The notes: generated by a model from the letters alone, not told the origin. DNA of 64,000 nucleotides from Alistipes sp. (GCA_017437045.1 JAFSBY010000006.1:62001-126000); one strand, 5' to 3'. Positions 15,190 to 25,523 are shown, numbered from the stretch's first letter. Numbers and translations are program-made.

Positions 15190-17589
15190 ATGAAACGGAT
15201 CGTGGTAGGAATATGGATATTGCTGCTATGGAGCGTGCAGCAGGCCGAGGCGCAGGGGCGTCAGGAGGTCGATATGAATTTCGACTGGCGGTTTGCGGCA
15301 GGTGAGGTGGCTGCAGGGGCAACGATCGAATTGGCCGATAGTGCATGGCAGGTGGTGCACCTACCCCACGATTTTCAGATTGGTCAGCCCTGGGTTGCAC
15401 CTTCGCCTGAGGAGCAGGCTACAGCAACCGATCAGGCTGCTAATCGGCGGAGCCGGTTGAGTGGCCGTGGGTTCAAAGAGATGGGCATCGGGTGGTATCG
15501 GAAACATTTTACGCCCGATCCGGCGTGGCGCGATCGACGCGTACTGATCGACTTTGGCGGCATTATGTATGTGGGCGATGTCTATCTGAATGGCGAACGC
15601 ATTGGTGGTACGGATTATGGCTACGTAGGCTTCGAGATAGATTTGACAGACCATTTGCGCTACGGAGAGGAGAATCTGCTGGCCGTGCGAGCCGATACGC
15701 GCGAGGCGAACAACTCGCGTTGGTATACCGGAGGCGGACTGTTTCGTGGGGTGAAATTGGTCATCACCGATCCGCTGCTCTACTTTACGCGCCACCCGCT
15801 CTATATTACGACCCCGCATGTGGCGACGGACGAGGCTACGATTGTCGTGCAGGCCGAAGTGGCGGCACGGGAGCGTCGTCCGTTCGAGGCGCGTTTGCAG
15901 GTGCTGGATGCTGCGGGAGGATCGGTGGTGGATCGGCGCGTGACCTTCGATCGTCGGCGTAGCCCCTTTGAGTATCGGTTTGATACGATTCGTCTGCAAA
16001 ATCCGCAGTTGTGGGATTGCGACCATCCCCATCTTTATACCGCTACGGTGACGCTTTTCGACCATCAAGGCGCAGTGACCGACCAATATAGCGATCAATT
16101 TGGCATCCGTCGAGTGGAGTTCTCACCGCAATTCGGTATGCGGCTCAATGGTCGCAAAGTGTTGCTCAAAGGGGTAGCCAACCACCATGATTTGGGTGCA
16201 TTGGGGGCTGCCGCCTATCCGCGTGCGATCGAGAAACGCATCCAACTCTTCAAAAGTTATGGCGTGAACCATATCCGAACGTCGCATAATCCGTATAGCG
16301 ATGAATTTATGCGCATGTGCGATCGCTATGGTATCTTGGTCGTTGATGAGCTGTACGATAAGTGGCTCGATCAGTTCTGTGGCGGAAGAGCACCGTGGAG
16401 CACGCTTTGGCAACACGATATTCCGGAGTGGGTGAAGCGAGATCGCAATCGCGCCTCGGTGGTAGTGTGGAGTTTGGGTAATGAGTTGCAGACCTATTGG
16501 CGGATTCCGCATGCAGATTGGGGAGTAACGCCCTACCGCATGCAGCGGGAGTTGTTGCGTCGCTACGATGCTACGCGCCCGATTACGGTGGCCATGCACC
16601 CGCGCGGTCGTCATCCGGATACCGACTCGCTGCCGGCACCCCTGGTCCATGAGACGGACATTGCCTCCTACAATTACCGCTATATGTATTTCCCGGGCGA
16701 CGCGCGCCGCTTCCCGCACATGATCTTCTATCAGAGTGAGGCCAATACGAGCAACATGGGCCCGAACTTCTTCGGCATGGATCGGGATAAGGTGGTCGGC
16801 CTGGCCTATTGGGGGCAGATTGATTACCTGGGTGAGAGTGGCGGTTGGCCGGCCAAAGGATGGGCACAGGGTGCCTTCGATAGTTCGCTTCAGCCCAAGC
16901 CGGTGGCCTATCTGCTCAAGAGTCTCTTTTGCGAGGAGCCTGTTGTGCGTATCGGTGTAGTCGATCGGGAGGTCGATTTGGAGTGGAATGCAGTGCAGAT
17001 CGGAACGCCGCACATGAGTGACCATTGGAATCGGACGGCAGGCGAAAAATTGACGGTCTATACCTACACGAATTGTGAGGAGGTAGCCCTGCTGCTCAAT
17101 GGTCGCAAATTGGGGGTAAAACCCAATGTGGAGGGAGCGGATCGCAACAAACTGCGTTGGGATAGTATCCCCTATCAGCCCGGACGCTTGGAGGCGGTTG
17201 GCTATCGAAATGGTCGTGAGGTGGCACGACATACGATTCGTACAGCCGGTAAGGCGGTCAAACTCGTTGCCGAGCCGGATACGATCTGCTGGCGAGCCGA
17301 TGGTATGGATCTGCAACATGTGCGCATCTGGGCTGTGGATCGTAAGGGGGAGCGCGTTCAACAGTGCAACGAGGAGGTGCGCTTCTCGGTGGTCGAGGGG
17401 GAAGCCTCGATTGTGGCGACCGATAATGGTAATATCTGTTCCGATGAGTTGCATACGGCCACTGCGCGTAGGCTCTATCGGGGGTCGGCATGGGTGATTC
17501 TGCGCTCCGGACGGAAGGCCGGAACGGTAAAACTCCGTGTGGAGAGTGCTCGATTTAAGCCGGTGGAGCTGACCTTGCAGATGCACTAA
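15190..17589 (+). CDS. Secreted glycoside hydrolase family 2 (beta-galactosidase-like)
   Basis: 799-residue exported glycosidase. The ATG at 15190 is preferred over the adjacent GTG; it gives a signal peptide ending near AEAQG, so the enzyme is periplasmic or cell-surface. Domains in order: sugar-binding jelly roll (about 30-200, DVYLNGERIGGTDYGYVGFEID), immunoglobulin-like beta sandwich (about 200-320), TIM barrel, then additional C-terminal beta domains (DUF4982-like at about 600-660 and another Ig-like). The GH2 acid/base is Glu432 (SLGNEL) and the nucleophile is probably Glu517 (FYQSEANTSN). The RTSHNPYSDEF motif is typical of GH2. No SusC/SusD pair is nearby. Specificity (galactosidase or other) is not determined. 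Confidence 0.87.
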   Translation: MKRIVVGIWILLLWSVQQAEAQGRQEVDMNFDWRFAAGEVAAGATIELADSAWQVVHLPHDFQIGQPWVAPSPEEQATATDQAANRRSRLSGRGFKEMGIGWYRKHFTPDPAWRDRRVLIDFGGIMYVGDVYLNGERIGGTDYGYVGFEIDLTDHLRYGEENLLAVRADTREANNSRWYTGGGLFRGVKLVITDPLLYFTRHPLYITTPHVATDEATIVVQAEVAARERRPFEARLQVLDAAGGSVVDRRVTFDRRRSPFEYRFDTIRLQNPQLWDCDHPHLYTATVTLFDHQGAVTDQYSDQFGIRRVEFSPQFGMRLNGRKVLLKGVANHHDLGALGAAAYPRAIEKRIQLFKSYGVNHIRTSHNPYSDEFMRMCDRYGILVVDELYDKWLDQFCGGRAPWSTLWQHDIPEWVKRDRNRASVVVWSLGNELQTYWRIPHADWGVTPYRMQRELLRRYDATRPITVAMHPRGRHPDTDSLPAPLVHETDIASYNYRYMYFPGDARRFPHMIFYQSEANTSNMGPNFFGMDRDKVVGLAYWGQIDYLGESGGWPAKGWAQGAFDSSLQPKPVAYLLKSLFCEEPVVRIGVVDREVDLEWNAVQIGTPHMSDHWNRTAGEKLTVYTYTNCEEVALLLNGRKLGVKPNVEGADRNKLRWDSIPYQPGRLEAVGYRNGREVARHTIRTAGKAVKLVAEPDTICWRADGMDLQHVRIWAVDRKGERVQQCNEEVRFSVVEGEASIVATDNGNICSDELHTATARRLYRGSAWVILRSGRKAGTVKLRVESARFKPVELTLQMH

Positions 17590-17606
17590 TGACTTCTCAC
17601 CAAACG

Positions 17607-17645
17607 AAAGGGGCTGTCGCAACCAATGTGTTGGACAGCCCCTTG
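17607..17645. terminator. Bidirectional terminator, member 1 of the repeated GGCTGTC hairpin family
   Basis: AAGGGGCTGTC (17608-17618) and GACAGCCCCTT (17634-17644) form a perfect stem, extended inside by CAAC/GTTG. It lies between the convergent GH2 gene and purT. Confidence 0.75.
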
Positions 17646-17663
17646 TGTGTTATTGCTTTGTGG

Positions 17664-18842
17664 CTATTTGCTGATCACGCGCACTTTGGCGGCGGCGGCC
17701 TTCACACGGTCGCGCAATGCGTCGAGATCCTCACCGTGGGGCGCATACCCTACGACGACACCCATGCGGCGATTCTTGCGAGCCGAAGGTTTGCCAAAAA
17801 TACGAATGTCAAGGCGCGGATTCTCGGCCAAGGCCTCCTCGATACCCTCGTAGTCGGGAGCTGTAGCCGAAGGCTCCTCGGCCAAAATGACGGCCGATGC
17901 ACCGATGCGCTCGAAGGTGATCTCGGGAATCGGCAGACCCAATACGGCACGTGCGTGCAGCTCGAACTCGCTCAGGTTTTGCGTACCGGCCAGCGTGACC
18001 ATACCCGTGTCGTGCGGACGGGGCGACAGCTCCGAGAAATAGACTCCGTTTTCGTGGCTGAGGAAGAACTCGACACCCCAAATACCGGCACCGGTCAGTG
18101 CCTCGGTCACGGCGGCAGCCATGCGCTGTGCCTCCTTGAGGTGCTCCTCCGAGATGGCGGGCATCTGGAAACTCTCGCGGTAATCACCACCCTTTTGTAC
18201 GTGGCCGATCGGCGGGCAGAAGAGCGTCGGGCTATTGTGCTGCGTCACGGTCAGCAGGGTGATCTCACTATCGAAGCGGATAAACTCCTCGACGATCAGC
18301 TCCATGATGTCGCCGCGTGAGCCCTCGCAACCATAATTCCACGAGTGCTCCAGATCGTCGGCCGAGTAAGCTACCGACTGACCCTTGCCCGAAGAGGACA
18401 TGAGCGGTTTGATCACACACGGGAATCCGATCTTCTCGGCAGCCTCCTTCAGTTCGTCGAAACTCTTGGCGTAGAAGTATTTTGCCGTCTTGAGCCCCAG
18501 CTCCTTGGCGGCCAGGTCGCGGATCGCCTTGCGATTCATCGTGTAGTTTACGGCGCGTGCACTCGGTACGACACGAATGCCCTGCTGCTCGAATTCGTAG
18601 AGACGCTCGGTGCGGATTGCCTCGATCTCCGGAACAATCAGGTCGGGTTGATGTTTGGCAACAGCTGCTGCCAGGGCATCGCCATCGAGCATATCGAATA
18701 CTTCGTATGCGTCAGCCACCTGCATAGCGGGTGCTCCGGCATATTTATCACAAGCAATAATCGTTTGCCCCAGACGTTGAGCGGCAATCACAAACTCTTT
18801 TCCCAACTCTCCCGAGCCGAGCAGAAGGATTTTCTTGGCCAT
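17664..18842 (-). CDS. purT: Formate-dependent phosphoribosylglycinamide formyltransferase (GAR transformylase 2)
   Basis: Third step of purine synthesis: formate + ATP + GAR gives FGAR, replacing folate-dependent PurN. 392 residues with the ATP-grasp layout. The N-terminal dinucleotide-like motif is [15 protein letters not shown]. Next come the PurT/PurK-type elements [13 protein letters not shown] and [20 protein letters not shown], the ATP-binding loop [10 protein letters not shown], and the metal-binding region [28 protein letters not shown]. Single gene with a well-formed promoter (18875-18905), convergent with GH2. Secure. Confidence 0.95.
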   Translation of the reverse strand: MAKKILLLGSGELGKEFVIAAQRLGQTIIACDKYAGAPAMQVADAYEVFDMLDGDALAAAVAKHQPDLIVPEIEAIRTERLYEFEQQGIRVVPSARAVNYTMNRKAIRDLAAKELGLKTAKYFYAKSFDELKEAAEKIGFPCVIKPLMSSSGKGQSVAYSADDLEHSWNYGCEGSRGDIMELIVEEFIRFDSEITLLTVTQHNSPTLFCPPIGHVQKGGDYRESFQMPAISEEHLKEAQRMAAAVTEALTGAGIWGVEFFLSHENGVYFSELSPRPHDTGMVTLAGTQNLSEFELHARAVLGLPIPEITFERIGASAVILAEEPSATAPDYEGIEEALAENPRLDIRIFGKPSARKNRRMGVVVGYAPHGEDLDALRDRVKAAAAKVRVISK

Positions 18843-18874
18843 AAGATGTAAAATGTTTAGGTGTAAATGTTAGA

Positions 18875-18905
18875 CAAAGGTAGCACTTTTCGCCATAAGA
18901 AACAA
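18875..18905 (-). promoter_or_regulatory. Promoter of purT
   Basis: Minus-strand TTG (18903-18905), a spacer of exactly 20 nt and TACCTTTG (18875-18882): a full consensus match, 33 nt upstream of the purT ATG. Confidence 0.75.
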
Positions 18906-18987
18906 CGGTTTGGGCGATTCACCCAAAAAAATGTCACTTTGAGAACTCTTTTTTGTGAAAAATGCGAAAAGATTGCTAAAAAAAACA

Positions 18988-18995
18988 TATCTTTA
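18988..18995 (+). promoter_or_regulatory. Possible -7 element of the pectate-lyase-like gene
   Basis: TATCTTTA differs from TAnnTTTG in the last base and is 35 nt before the ATG at 19030. No spaced TTG element is visible. Weak. Confidence 0.35.
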
Positions 18996-19029
18996 CACTA
19001 CAACTACTAACTACTGAAAAAAATCAATC

Positions 19030-20664
19030 ATGAATCTACTGAAACGAGGGGCTTTGCTCGTGCTGTGTTCGGCGTGTGCATTGACGGCCTTTGCCCGACC
19101 CAAACAGACGCTTGAGGAGCAGGTGCTGACCAAGATGCGTGAGGCAACCCGCTTTATGATGGACGAGGTGAGCTACCACGGCGGTTTTGTGTGGAATTAT
19201 CTGCCCGACATGTCGCGTCAGTGGGGCGAGATGGAGGCCAAACGGACGATGGTCTGGATTCAGCCTCCCGGAACGCCGTCGGTGGGCCATCTGTTGCTCG
19301 ATGCCTACCACGCTACGGGCGATGAGTATTATTATGCCCAGGCCGAGCGTGTAGCCGGAGCGTTGATCTGGGGACAGCTCGAATGTGGCGGTTGGAACTA
19401 TGTCTTCGACTTTGCCGGTGAAAATTCACTCAAAGAGTGGTATGCGACTATCGGTAAGGCCGGCTGGCGATTGGATGAGTTCCAGCACTACTATGGTAAT
19501 GCCACCTACGACGATGGCGGTACGATGGAGGCGGCCACCTTCCTGCTGCGCATGTATGTCGAGAAGAACGATCCGAAGTATCGCCCTGCGCTGGAGAAGG
19601 TGATTCACTTTGTGCTCGAGAGCCAATATCCGGTGGGTGGCTGGCCGCAGCGTTATCCGTTGCGCTACGATCACCCCTTCCACGGCAAGGCCGACTACTC
19701 GTCGTTTATCACCTTGAATGACGATGTGATGCCCGATATTATCGACTTTCTGACCCAGTGCTACCAGGCACTCGGCATGCAGGATGTCAAGGAGCCGGTG
19801 TTGCGTGCTATGTATCTGATGATCACCCTGCAGCAGGGCGCACCGTATGCCGGTTGGGCCGATCAATATACGGTCGATGATCTGAAGCCCGCACACGCAC
19901 GTTCGTATGAGCCGCGAGCCATCAATACCAGCACCACGAGCCGCATGATTATGCTCATGCTGGAGTACTACCGCCTGACGGCTGATTCGCGTTTCTTGAC
20001 GGGTATTCCCGCCGCGCTGACCTTCCTCGAGGGGCAACGTCTGCCCGATGAGGTGGTGGAGCGTAGCACCTACAACAGTCGCCGCGATCCGCGTCCCGGC
20101 AGTTTCGTGGCCGCCCGCTTTATCCACCCCGAAACCGGTGAGCCGCAGTATGTACACCGCGAGGGTACGAATGTCTTCAATGGTCGCTATGTAGTCGATG
20201 ATCAGCCCGAGGGGACGATTGCACACTACAACTCGTTCACGATGCTCAATCCGACCTTCCTGCGTCAGATTTATGAGCAGACGTTGGCCTTGCCGCGTGA
20301 GGAGTTGGCCAAAGAGTCCCCCTTCTTGAATACGGGATTGGTACCCTTACGTAAGTATTATACCCGGGTTCGTTCGCGCTATGGTGCCCCCGAGGCGGCC
20401 ATGACCGAGGCGGATGTACGTGCCCTTTTGGGATCGCTCACTGAGCAGGGCTATTGGCTCTCGGCGCAGCGTCAGACGTCGAACCCCTATCAGGCGTGTC
20501 CGACCTGCGATCCGTGTACGTCGCGTGAATACACCTCGACCTTTGTGGGTGATGAGTATGATACCTCGCCCTATACAGCCGAGGAGCCGGTGCAGTGCAT
20601 TTCGGTGCGCACCTATATAGAGAATATGGCCAAGCTGATCCGCTTCCTCGATCCGCAACAATAG
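19030..20664 (+). CDS. Secreted pectate-lyase-like protein (PL10-type alpha/alpha fold)
   Basis: 544 residues with a cleavable signal peptide (LLKRGALLVLCSACALTAFA). The mature protein is an alpha/alpha-toroid type domain. GGWNYVFDFAG near residue 120 and SQYPVGGWPQRYPLRYDH near 200 match the 'GGWPQ.YP' signature of the pectic-acid lyase family PL10. Asp/Thr-rich NATYDDGGTMEAATFLL follows the family's 'N.AT..E' helix. It is longer than a catalytic PL10 core, with an extra C-terminal segment containing a Cys cluster (ACPTCDPCTSREY, near 498-508) that could be disulphide-bonded. No polysaccharide-utilisation partners (SusC/D) adjoin it, so a polygalacturonate substrate is only a family inference. 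Confidence 0.65.
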   Translation: MNLLKRGALLVLCSACALTAFARPKQTLEEQVLTKMREATRFMMDEVSYHGGFVWNYLPDMSRQWGEMEAKRTMVWIQPPGTPSVGHLLLDAYHATGDEYYYAQAERVAGALIWGQLECGGWNYVFDFAGENSLKEWYATIGKAGWRLDEFQHYYGNATYDDGGTMEAATFLLRMYVEKNDPKYRPALEKVIHFVLESQYPVGGWPQRYPLRYDHPFHGKADYSSFITLNDDVMPDIIDFLTQCYQALGMQDVKEPVLRAMYLMITLQQGAPYAGWADQYTVDDLKPAHARSYEPRAINTSTTSRMIMLMLEYYRLTADSRFLTGIPAALTFLEGQRLPDEVVERSTYNSRRDPRPGSFVAARFIHPETGEPQYVHREGTNVFNGRYVVDDQPEGTIAHYNSFTMLNPTFLRQIYEQTLALPREELAKESPFLNTGLVPLRKYYTRVRSRYGAPEAAMTEADVRALLGSLTEQGYWLSAQRQTSNPYQACPTCDPCTSREYTSTFVGDEYDTSPYTAEEPVQCISVRTYIENMAKLIRFLDPQQ

Positions 20665-20681
20665 GCCTTCGATCGGTTGTT

Positions 20682-20724
20682 ATCCCTCCGTTTGACGTAT
20701 GGTCGGACGGAGGGATTTTGTTTT
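20682..20724 (+). terminator. Terminator of the pectate-lyase-like gene
   Basis: ATCCCTCCGT (20682-20691) pairs perfectly with ACGGAGGGAT (20707-20716), followed by TTTGTTTT. Confidence 0.8.
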
Positions 20725-20745
20725 ATGGATGTGGCCTGCCGGCTA

Positions 20746-20850
20746 TATACGTGGCGCGCTCGCCACCTCCACACGAATTTTGGCTGCGTTGAATGGTTCT
20801 CCACACGAAAAAAGGCGCACTGCATAAGTGCGCCAAAATTCGTCTGTGAT
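20746..20850. repeat. Palindromic repeat block A (degenerate copy of the tmRNA 3' region)
   Basis: Contains GTGGCG-CGCT-CGCCAC (20751-20766), then a 24-nt match (20761-20784) to the tmRNA 3' end plus its flank in inverted orientation. It then carries CTCCACACGAA, a GGCGCACT-GCATA-AGTGCGCC hairpin (20814-20834) and AAAATTCGT. The last part (20799-20843) is nearly identical to 20928-20974, which carries the tmRNA terminator. With block B it fills the 311-nt gene-free stretch 20665-20975. Confidence 0.7.
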
Positions 20851-20867
20851 GGGAAAGGCATTCAAGT

Positions 20868-20900
20868 CTCCCCTTATCAAAGGGGAGATTTAGAGGGGAA
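20868..20900. repeat. REP-like CTCCCCTT hairpin element
   Basis: CTCCCCTT (20868-20875) and AAGGGGAG (20880-20887) form a hairpin followed by ATTTAGAGGGG. This is the look of a short dispersed palindrome seen in many Bacteroidota intergenic regions (from memory). It lies between repeat blocks A and B. Confidence 0.5.
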
Positions 20901-20910
20901 TGTCGATATA

Positions 20911-20986
20911 AGTGGCGCTCACGCCACCTCCACACGAAAAAAAAGGCGCACTCCGTAAGTGCGCCAAAATTCGTGTGGAGGTGGCG
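20911..20986. repeat. Palindromic repeat block B, a nested inverted repeat overlapping the tmRNA 3' end
   Basis: The outer arms are a perfect 17-bp inverted repeat: 20922-20938 (CGCCACCTCCACACGAA) and 20970-20986, the latter being the last bases of the tmRNA gene and its flank. Nested inside is the terminator hairpin 20945-20965. Immediately left is GTGGCG-CTCA-CGCCAC (20912-20927), parallel to block A. Confidence 0.75.
20937..20965 (-). terminator. Terminator of tmRNA
   Basis: GGCGCACT/AGTGCGCC 8-bp stem (20945-20965) followed on minus by eight T (20937-20944), 11 nt past the mature tmRNA 3' end. Confidence 0.8.
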
Positions 20987-21376
20987 GGAGTCGAACCCGC
21001 GTCCAAACAGGGAACCCAAAAGCTTTCTACACGCTTAGTTACCGTTTCGTCCTTCTCCGCATATCCGGCAGGCAACAGCCTAACATGCGGCCCAGCCTCT
21101 AAAATTTAACCCGATGACCGAGGCGCACATCGAGCGATCTCTAAATGAATGATACCCCATGAGAAAAGCCATTAAAGAGCGGAATGACCCTTCGGGATAC
21201 TCGTCGCTAAGACATCCTTGGCCTCTGCGATTAAGCCTCAATTTCCTGGAAATTAGGCAGCGAGTGCATAGCTATTATTGCCAATTGTAGTTCGTGCATC
21301 GGGATTAACGAGCCGCCACACAGCGCTCGACGTGCTTACTCTCAAACTCTGCCTGCTGTCAAAACCGGGCACCCCC
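20976..21376 (-). ncRNA. ssrA: Transfer-messenger RNA (tmRNA)
   Basis: Rescues stalled ribosomes by acting as tRNA-Ala and then mRNA. On minus the 5' end GGGGGTG (21370-21376) pairs with CACCTCC (20977-20983) as the acceptor stem with one G-T wobble, followed by discriminator A at 20976. The 5' segment contains the GGTTTTGACAG tRNA-like domain and the 3' end has GGTTCGACTCCCGCC as T arm. An internal reading frame ends with codons for GNNSYALAA and TAA (21253-21282), the expected degradation tag. CCA is not encoded. About 401 nt, normal one-piece form. The promoter at 21419-21449 leaves a leader of roughly 35 nt to be removed by RNase P. Confidence 0.95.
21253..21282 (-). other. tmRNA proteolysis-tag reading frame
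   Basis: Codons GGC AAT AAT AGC TAT GCA CTC GCT GCC TAA encode GNNSYALAA. The YALAA ending is standard; the resume codon is inferred to be GGC by analogy with Bacteroides tags of the form GETNYALAA. Confidence 0.75.
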
Positions 21377-21418
21377 GATCATTGATTGGCTTGCTGTTGC
21401 TTGAAAGCCTTTCGAGGA

Positions 21419-21449
21419 CAAAAGTAGTGCAAAGGATCGGAATTTCAAA
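21419..21449 (-). promoter_or_regulatory. Promoter of tmRNA
   Basis: Minus-strand TTTG (21446-21449), a spacer of exactly 19 nt and TACTTTTG (21419-21426). It is back to back with the ftsE promoter box. Confidence 0.75.
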
Positions 21450-21457
21450 ATTTTTTG

Positions 21458-21465
21458 TATCTTTG
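21458..21465 (+). promoter_or_regulatory. Promoter -7 element of the ftsE-like gene
   Basis: TATCTTTG (TAnnTTTG) 30 nt before the ATG at 21495. The upstream region overlaps the tmRNA promoter, and no good -33 element is seen. Confidence 0.5.
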
Positions 21466-21494
21466 ACCTTGTTATCCATCTAACACGGTAAACC

Positions 21495-22226
21495 ATGGAA
21501 CAGAAACGGGTCATTCGATTGAAAGGTGTGTCGGTCTATCATGCGGGGCAGTATCGCTCGGAGCGAGCCATGTTGCGCGAGGGGGAGATGGTCCTTTCGG
21601 GGGTCGATCTGGAGGTTTCGCGGGGTGAATTTGTCTATCTGCTGGGGCGTGTCGGCAGCGGTAAGTCGTCGCTGTTGAAGACGCTCTATGCCGAGGTGCC
21701 GCTCATCGTGGGTGACGGTATGATCGCCGGTTTCGATCTGCGTAAGTTGCGCCGGAAGGATATCCCCTACCTGCGTCGTCGGATCGGTATTGTTTTTCAG
21801 GACTACCAGCTCTTGACCGATCGCAATGTCTTCATGAATCTGTACTATGTGATGAAGGCAACGGGTTGGAAACGCGAAACGGAGATTCGTGAACGCATCG
21901 ATGAGGTGCTCCATTTGGTCAATTTGGAGGCCAAGAGTTATAAGATGCCCTTTGAGCTTTCGGGCGGTGAGCAGCAACGTCTGGTCATCGCGCGTTCGTT
22001 GCTGAATCGCCCCGAGGTGCTGTTGGCCGATGAACCTACGGGTAACCTGGATCCGCTGACGGCCGATGGAATCATGCAGCTCTTTCGGCAGATTGCCGAG
22101 CGCGGTTGTGCCGTGGTGATGTCCACCCACAATACGGCCTTGATCGAAAACTACCCCGCTCGTGCCATTTTGTTTGCCCAAGGAGGCATTCGCGAGGTCG
22201 ATTTGAAGGCGGAGTTGGGTTTGTAG
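21495..22226 (+). CDS. ftsE: Cell-division ABC transporter ATPase FtsE
   Basis: ATPase that with FtsX activates septal peptidoglycan hydrolases. 243 residues with complete ABC motifs: Walker A GRVGSGKS (51-58), Q-loop VFQDYQLL, signature LSGGEQQR, Walker [11 protein letters not shown], and the switch His in MSTHNT. The '[14 protein letters not shown]' segment is characteristic of FtsE rather than lipoprotein exporters. An insert between the first strand and Walker A ([17 protein letters not shown]) is a little longer than in E. coli. No ftsX is adjacent; gyrB follows after 118 nt with its own promoter. A LolD-like assignment is the main alternative. Confidence 0.85.
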   Translation: MEQKRVIRLKGVSVYHAGQYRSERAMLREGEMVLSGVDLEVSRGEFVYLLGRVGSGKSSLLKTLYAEVPLIVGDGMIAGFDLRKLRRKDIPYLRRRIGIVFQDYQLLTDRNVFMNLYYVMKATGWKRETEIRERIDEVLHLVNLEAKSYKMPFELSGGEQQRLVIARSLLNRPEVLLADEPTGNLDPLTADGIMQLFRQIAERGCAVVMSTHNTALIENYPARAILFAQGGIREVDLKAELGL

Positions 22227-22242
22227 GCTGAAAATCATCTAA

Positions 22243-24300
<2,058 letters not shown>

Positions 24301-24312
24301 ATTAGCTTATCG

Positions 24313-24350
24313 AGTGTGTTCTCTGCCCGGGTGGAGAACACACTTTTTTT
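24313..24350 (+). terminator. Terminator of gyrB
   Basis: AGTGTGTTCTC (24313-24323) pairs perfectly with GAGAACACACT (24334-24344), followed by a T tract. Confidence 0.9.
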
Positions 24351-24380
24351 AGAGTTTAGAGATTTTAAGAAACCGAAACG

Positions 24381-25001
24381 ATGAAAGTTACCGTTATTGG
24401 TGTAGCCGGAGGTACAGGGTCGGGCAAATCGACGCTGGTCAAGCGGTTGCAGGAGGCCTTCAAGGGCGACGATGTGGTCACGCTGTGCCACGATTACTAC
24501 TACAAGGCACACCCCGAACTGACCTATGAGGAGCGTACGAAGCTCAACTACGACCATCCGCAGGCCTTTGATACCGATATGTTGGTCGAGCATATCCGTA
24601 CGCTGAAGAGCAATGTGCCGATCGAGCATCCGGTCTATTCGTTTGTGGATCATAATCGCACGGAGGAGACCGTGCCGGTGAAACCGTCGAAGGTGATTAT
24701 TGTCGATGGCATTTTGATCTTCGAGAATAAGGAGTTGCGCGAGCTGATGGATATGAAGGTGTTTGTGGATACGGATGCCGATATTCGCCTGGCACGCAGA
24801 ATCTTGCGTGATGTGCGCGACCGAGGGCGTTCGATGGAGTCGGTCATTATGCAATACACGACAACGGTCAAGCCGATGCACGAGGAGTTTGTCGAGCCGT
24901 CGAAAAAGTATGCCGATGTGATCATCCCCGAGGGTGGTTTTAACTCGGTGGCGGTCTCGATGTTGATCCAAAATATTCGTTCACTGATTAACGAGGAGTA
25001 G
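24381..25001 (+). CDS. udk: Uridine kinase
   Basis: Phosphorylates uridine and cytidine to UMP and CMP in pyrimidine salvage. 206 residues with P-loop GVAGGTGSGKST (7-18), the family phrase LCHDYYYKAH, the NYDHPQAFDTDML segment, and IVDGILIFEN as the Walker B-like strand. The later RILRDVRDRGRS stretch is the lid region. The length is typical. It is followed 5 nt later by a small lipoprotein gene, so the two are probably cotranscribed. Confidence 0.93.
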   Translation: MKVTVIGVAGGTGSGKSTLVKRLQEAFKGDDVVTLCHDYYYKAHPELTYEERTKLNYDHPQAFDTDMLVEHIRTLKSNVPIEHPVYSFVDHNRTEETVPVKPSKVIIVDGILIFENKELRELMDMKVFVDTDADIRLARRILRDVRDRGRSMESVIMQYTTTVKPMHEEFVEPSKKYADVIIPEGGFNSVAVSMLIQNIRSLINEE

Positions 25002-25006
25002 AAACG

Positions 25007-25432
25007 ATGCGTAAAATGCTATTTTTGGCTCTGCTGCTGATGGGAGTGGCGTGTGGTAATCAAGCTCCGATGACGCCGCGTGCAGCGGCCGAGCAGACGT
25101 GCGATCAACTGATTGCCGGTGAGTATGACGCTGTGTTGAATCACATGATGGAGATGCAGGCCCTTGCTTGTGGCCAGAGCATCACCGAAGATTTTGCCGA
25201 GCAGGCTGCTACGGTGGCTATTCGGGAGATGATGAAGGTGACGATCCGATCGGTATTCGAGAATACGGCCAATCCGGTGACCGGCTATGAGATCGTGCAA
25301 GAGGAGTTCTCGCCCGATAGCACGCGTGCATTGGTGGTCGTGCGTTTTACGACCCAGGTCGATACGCTGAATCTGGCTCACACCTTCTCGATGCGCAAAC
25401 AGGAGGATGGGTCGTGGCATTCGGTGCAGTAA
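25007..25432 (+). CDS. Small DUF4878-like lipoprotein
   Basis: 141-residue predicted lipoprotein. The signal MRKMLFLALLLMGVAC gives a lipobox VAC at Cys16. The mature region starts with an Ala/Gln-rich helix (PRAAAEQTCDQLIAGEYDAVLNHM) and ends with beta strands (LAHTFSMRKQEDGSWHSVQ). This is the same architecture as the lipoprotein at 2561-2953 ('A.....L..GEYDA/DYAAA' then 'D.G.W'). Cotranscription with udk is likely because only 5 nt separate them, but no functional link is known. Function unassigned. Confidence 0.65.
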   Translation: MRKMLFLALLLMGVACGNQAPMTPRAAAEQTCDQLIAGEYDAVLNHMMEMQALACGQSITEDFAEQAATVAIREMMKVTIRSVFENTANPVTGYEIVQEEFSPDSTRALVVVRFTTQVDTLNLAHTFSMRKQEDGSWHSVQ

Positions 25433-25455
25433 TTGTCGAAGAAGCGCAACAATCG

Positions 25456-25493
25456 TAAAGGGGCTGTCTAACAATCGTGTTGGACAGCTCCTT
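25456..25493. terminator. Bidirectional terminator, member 2 of the repeated GGCTGTC hairpin family
   Basis: AAAGGGGCTGTC ... GACAGCTCCTTT with internal CAA/TTG pairing and one G-T pair, between the convergent lipoprotein gene and mutS. Confidence 0.75.
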
Positions 25494-25523
25494 TCGTAAC
25501 ATTACCGGATGGGAACGATCGAC

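Noticed and set aside
16123-17622. 499-codon antisense frame opposite the GH2 gene
   Set aside because: No start context, no motif; mirrors the GH2 coding frame.
20665-20975. Possible CRISPR array
   Set aside because: Repeats are few, inverted and of unequal spacing; no direct repeats with uniform unique spacers and no cas genes.
20677-21109. Several short frames (60-98 codons) on both strands between 20.6 and 21.1 kb
   Set aside because: They translate the palindromic repeats and tmRNA; the apparent similarity among them is due to repeated DNA.
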